DNA from: Devosia sp. Root635
GTDB taxonomy: Bacteria > Pseudomonadota > Alphaproteobacteria > Rhizobiales > Devosiaceae
DNA: 64,000 bases
Direction: 5' to 3'
Assembly (NCBI RefSeq): GCF_001427605.1
Contig: NZ_LMGZ01000006.1
Coordinates: forward strand, 1-64,000
Below are positions 61,429 to 64,000 of this stretch, in pieces. The notes beneath the pieces were generated by a model. The model had not been told where the DNA came from. It searched no databases and saw nothing but the letters and a program-made list of their open reading frames with translations. The position numbers and the translations under genes were made by a program. How positions within the stretch are numbered: position 1 is the first letter of the stretch; the number at the start of each line of letters is the position of its first letter.

Positions 61429-62244
61429 ATGACCATTGACCACCAGCTTCTCGCCGCCGGCATCGATCTCGGCTATGGCGACCGCAAGGTCGTGGACGAC
61501 CTCAGCCTCACCATTCCGCCCGGCAAGCTCACCGTCATCGTTGGCGCCAATGCCTGCGGCAAGTCCACCGTATTGCGCGGCCTGGCGCGCCTCCTGGCGC
61601 CCGCCCGCGGCGCCGTCTACCTCGATGGCAAGCCCATCCACCAGATGTCGACCCGCGAGGTCGCCACCATCCTTGGCGTGCTGCCGCAATCGCCCATCGC
61701 CCCCGATGCCATTGTCGTCGCCGATCTCGTCGGTCGTGGCCGCTATCCGCATCAGGGCTGGTTCCGCCGTTGGACCCCCGAGGACGATGCCGCCGTCGCC
61801 GAAGCCCTGCGTGCCACCGACACGCTCGATATTGCCGACCGCCCGGTCGATGAACTCTCCGGCGGCCAGCGCCAGCGCGTCTGGATCGCCATGGCCCTGG
61901 CCCAGCAAACCGATGTCCTGCTGCTCGACGAGCCCACCACCTTCCTCGACATCAACCACCAGGTCGAAGTCCTCGACCTGCTGACCGACCTGGTCAAGCA
62001 CAACGGCCGCACCGTCGTCGTCGTCCTCCACGACCTCAACCTCGCCTGCCGCTACGCCGACCACATCGTGGCGATGAAAGCGGGCAGGCTGGTGGCGGAG
62101 GGGCGTCCGTCCGAGGTCATGACCGAAGCCGTCGTCGCGGATGTGTTCGGCATGGCGTCACGCGTGGTCATCGACCCCATCTCGGACACGCCGATGATCG
62201 TGCCGATCGGCCGCCACCATATCGGGGCAGGGGTCATCGCCTAG
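61429..62244 (+). CDS. Fe-siderophore ABC importer ATPase (FhuC/FecE type)
   Basis: The 271-residue ATP-binding subunit. Walker A is GANACGKST, the signature is [20 protein letters not shown], Walker B is VLLLDEPTTFLDINHQ and the switch is VVLHDLNLACRYAD. DLVGRGRYPHQGWF is typical of the siderophore/B12 group. GGAG precedes the ATG. The C-terminus (VIDPISDTPMIVPIG) is the usual short tail of this group. Confidence 0.94.
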   Translation: MTIDHQLLAAGIDLGYGDRKVVDDLSLTIPPGKLTVIVGANACGKSTVLRGLARLLAPARGAVYLDGKPIHQMSTREVATILGVLPQSPIAPDAIVVADLVGRGRYPHQGWFRRWTPEDDAAVAEALRATDTLDIADRPVDELSGGQRQRVWIAMALAQQTDVLLLDEPTTFLDINHQVEVLDLLTDLVKHNGRTVVVVLHDLNLACRYADHIVAMKAGRLVAEGRPSEVMTEAVVADVFGMASRVVIDPISDTPMIVPIGRHHIGAGVIA

Positions 62245-62259
62245 CCTGGGAGTGGCGCT

Positions 62260-62318
62260 CCTCGCCCCTTGTGGGAGAGGGCGGTTTTCCGCGTTCAGCG
62301 GAAAACCAGGTAAGGGGG
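62260..62318. repeat. Family F palindrome, copy after the importer operon
   Basis: CTCGCCCCTTGTGGGAGAGG followed by GGTTTTCCGC and GCGGAAAACC, matching the unit at 58041-58100. The second pair forms a perfect ten-base stem that could act as a terminator for the importer operon. Confidence 0.55.
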
Positions 62319-62380
62319 TCTCTCCGCAAGGCCGGCAAACGCCATATTGCCGCTCGCTTCGGCTGCGTCGGTGGACCTCC

Positions 62381-63457
62381 CTAAATGATGTTCGCGCCCT
62401 CGATCGCCCGGCACACCGCTTCGGTCACCTCGCGTGTCGTGGCCTTCCCGCCGACGTCAGGCGTCAGCACGCCTTCGCCGGTGACGCGCTCCACCGCATT
62501 CATCAGGACCTTGGCCGCTTTGGTTTCGCCGAGATGCTCGAGCATCTGCACCGCCGTCCAGAAAGTGGCGACCGGATTGGCGATGCCCTTGCCGGTGATA
62601 TCGAAGGCCGACCCGTGGATGGGCTCGAACATCGAGGGAAAGCGCCGTTCCGGATCGATATTGGCGGTTGGGGCAACGCCCAGGCTGCCGGCCAGCGCCC
62701 CCGCCAGGTCCGACAGGATATCGGCATGCAGGTTGGTGGCGACAATGGTGTCGAGGCTCTGCGGCTTGAGCGTCATGCGCACGGTCATCGCATCGACCAG
62801 CATCTTGTCCCAGGTGACGTCGGGGAATTCCCTCGATACCTCGGCGGCAATCTCGTCCCACATCACCATGCCGTGGCGCTGCGCATTGGACTTGGTGACG
62901 ACCGTTAGCAGCTTGCGCGGCCGCGATTGGGCCGTGCGGAACGCGTAGCGCATGATGCGCGTCACGCCCACGCGGGTAAAGATGGCGACCTCGGTGCCCA
63001 CTTCCTCCGGCAGGCCGCGATGCGCCCTTCCGCCATGGCCGGAATATTCGCCTTCGGAATTTTCCCGGATGATCACCCAGTCGAGATCGCCAGTCCCGAC
63101 ATTGGCCAGGGGTGACTTGATGCCCGGCAGGATGCGCGTTGGCCGCACATTGGCATACTGGTCAAAGCCCTGGCAGATCGGCAGCCGCAGGCCCCAGAGC
63201 GTGATGTGGTCCGGCACGTCGGGCGCGCCAACGGCTCCGAAGAAAATGGCATCGAACGGCTTGAGTGTCTCGATCCCGTCATCCGGCATCATCACGCCAT
63301 GTCGCTTGTAGTAGTCCGAACCCCAGTCGAAGGTCTGGGCGTGGATTTTGAAATCGCCGGCGCGCTTCTCCAGGGCTTCGAGCACCTGCAGGCCGGCGGC
63401 GATGACTTCAGGGCCGATGCCGTCGGCCGGGATGGCGGCGATACGATATTCGCGCAT
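62381..63457 (-). CDS. Tartrate/D-malate dehydrogenase (isopropylmalate dehydrogenase family)
   Basis: A 358-residue NAD-dependent beta-decarboxylating dehydrogenase. The family core is present: IPADGIGPEVIAAGL, the arginine-rich substrate loop NVRPTRILPGI, IIRENSEGEYSGHGGR, TKSNAQRHG and GSAFDITGKGIANPVATFWT. LRLPICQGFDQYANVRP and the ENSEGEY variant are those of TtuC/DmlA rather than LeuB, so tartrate or D-malate is the likely substrate. The neighbouring tripartite-transporter binding protein on the same strand supports organic-acid use. The start has only a weak GGA upstream. Confidence 0.87.
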   Translation of the reverse strand: MREYRIAAIPADGIGPEVIAAGLQVLEALEKRAGDFKIHAQTFDWGSDYYKRHGVMMPDDGIETLKPFDAIFFGAVGAPDVPDHITLWGLRLPICQGFDQYANVRPTRILPGIKSPLANVGTGDLDWVIIRENSEGEYSGHGGRAHRGLPEEVGTEVAIFTRVGVTRIMRYAFRTAQSRPRKLLTVVTKSNAQRHGMVMWDEIAAEVSREFPDVTWDKMLVDAMTVRMTLKPQSLDTIVATNLHADILSDLAGALAGSLGVAPTANIDPERRFPSMFEPIHGSAFDITGKGIANPVATFWTAVQMLEHLGETKAAKVLMNAVERVTGEGVLTPDVGGKATTREVTEAVCRAIEGANII

Positions 63458-63511
63458 GATGATGTCCGTATGAAGAAGGTGGGCGCGGCAACAGCGCCGC
63501 GCCCGGGGAGG

Positions 63512-64000
63512 TCAGTCTTTGGGCAGCGTGGCGATCAGGGCGCCCAGGCGCTCCAGCTCGCTCTTGAAGCGCTCGTCCAGCGCCGCGGGCGTCGCCATCT
63601 CGGCGGGCACCGGCGCGGTGCCGAGCCCGGCAAAGCGCTCGATCAGCGTCGGGTCGGTCAGGGCGACCTGCAATGCCGCCGACAGCTTCAGCCTGATATC
63701 TTCCGGGGTTCCGGCGGGTGCCCACAGGGCATGCCAGGCGGAAATCTCGAAGCCGTCGAGGCCGCTTTCGGCCAGGGTGGGCAGGTCAGGCAGCACGGCG
63801 ATACGCTCGCGGGTGGTCACGGCATAGGGCTTGATTTCTCCGGCCTTGATCTGGGTAGTGGTATTGGTGGTCTGGTCGCACATCAGGTCGATGCGACCGC
63901 CGATCAGGTCGGTCATGGCCGGCCCCGAACCCTTGTAGGGCACGTTGGTCAGCGTGGTGCCGATGGCTTCCTGCAACAGCATGCCGCACAGGTGGGACAC
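63512..64000 (-). CDS. Tripartite tricarboxylate transporter binding protein (Bug family), partial
   Basis: The C-terminal 162 residues of a TctC/Bug periplasmic binding protein; the gene runs off the window edge, so the N-terminus and signal peptide are missing and the start codon is not in the window. Seen motifs are NVPYKGSGPAMTDLIGGRID, KPYAVTTRERIAVLPDLPTL and SAWHALWAPAGTPEDI, all conserved in the family. It precedes the tartrate/malate dehydrogenase gene by 54 bases, so the two probably form one operon for an organic acid. Confidence 0.88.
   Translation of the reverse strand: MSHLCGMLLQEAIGTTLTNVPYKGSGPAMTDLIGGRIDLMCDQTTNTTTQIKAGEIKPYAVTTRERIAVLPDLPTLAESGLDGFEISAWHALWAPAGTPEDIRLKLSAALQVALTDPTLIERFAGLGTAPVPAEMATPAALDERFKSELERLGALIATLPKD

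Noticed and set aside
62381..63457. 3-isopropylmalate dehydrogenase leuB
   Set aside because: The substrate loop and the ENSEGEY motif are of the tartrate/malate type, and leucine genes are absent nearby.

Overview
The window is high-GC and densely coded, with alphaproteobacterial character. It has an iolR-C-D-E-B inositol block in the Sinorhizobium order, RibN under an FMN riboswitch, TGA-N9-TCA iron boxes of the RirA type, a DUF2842/COX15 pair, and an alaC-hom-glpX-recJ neighbourhood. Together with many intergenic palindromes this suggests a Hyphomicrobiales (Rhizobiales) chromosome. A Devosia-like genus is a guess from gene content; I ran no search.

Layout. (1) 137-7265, minus strand: myo-inositol catabolism (iolR, iolC with a DUF2090 domain, iolD, iolE, a small membrane protein, iolB). 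GGAA-N6-TTCC palindromes lie before iolR and before iolC. (2) 7396-8620: riboflavin importer RibN behind an FMN riboswitch, with a hairpin that can cover its ribosome binding site. (3) 8974-15378, minus: a carbohydrate ABC transporter operon ending in a fused Gfo/Idh/MocA-aldo/keto reductase. A divergent AraC regulator is followed 3 bases later by a CHASE2-adenylate cyclase gene. (4) 18538-23004: a quinone reductase-like gene, then a tight three-gene cassette of N-formylglutamate amidohydrolase-like protein, QEGLA/DUF1704 metallopeptidase and glutathione-synthetase-like ATP-grasp ligase. (5) 23281-31769: a quinate/shikimate catabolic regulon (two-domain 3-dehydroshikimate dehydratase, TetR, quinate/shikimate dehydrogenase, GntR, TRAP transporter, type II dehydroquinase). 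One 18-bp palindrome recurs in three of its promoters. (6) tRNA-Pro(GGG), then an exopolysaccharide locus (32999-41112). (7) 41245-46597: housekeeping and transport genes (DUF2842, COX15, rplM-rpsI, SdpI-like, a DAACS symporter, a VOC protein). (8) 46746-57991: a glycosyltransferase, alaC, two tandem iron-siderophore binding proteins, hom with an unusual N-terminal domain, glpX, recJ, cfa. (9) 58375-62244: a complete Fe-siderophore ABC importer behind a second iron box. (10) 62381-64000, minus: a tartrate/malate dehydrogenase and a truncated tricarboxylate-transporter binding protein.

How the genes work together. The iol genes convert 2-keto-myo-inositol toward 5-dehydro-2-deoxygluconate 6-phosphate; inositol dehydrogenase and the late steps are not in the window. 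The quinate block would import quinate or shikimate, oxidise it to 3-dehydroquinate, dehydrate that to 3-dehydroshikimate and aromatise it to protocatechuate. The two binding proteins at 49936-51913 have no permease beside them and may serve the importer at 58375-62244.

Intergenic DNA is rich in several families of dispersed palindromes. No insertion sequence, prophage or CRISPR array was seen. The strongest candidates for under-described biology are the ligase/hydrolase/peptidase cassette (19250-23004), the homoserine dehydrogenase with an HTH-like N-terminus (52060), and the shared-operator quinate regulon.
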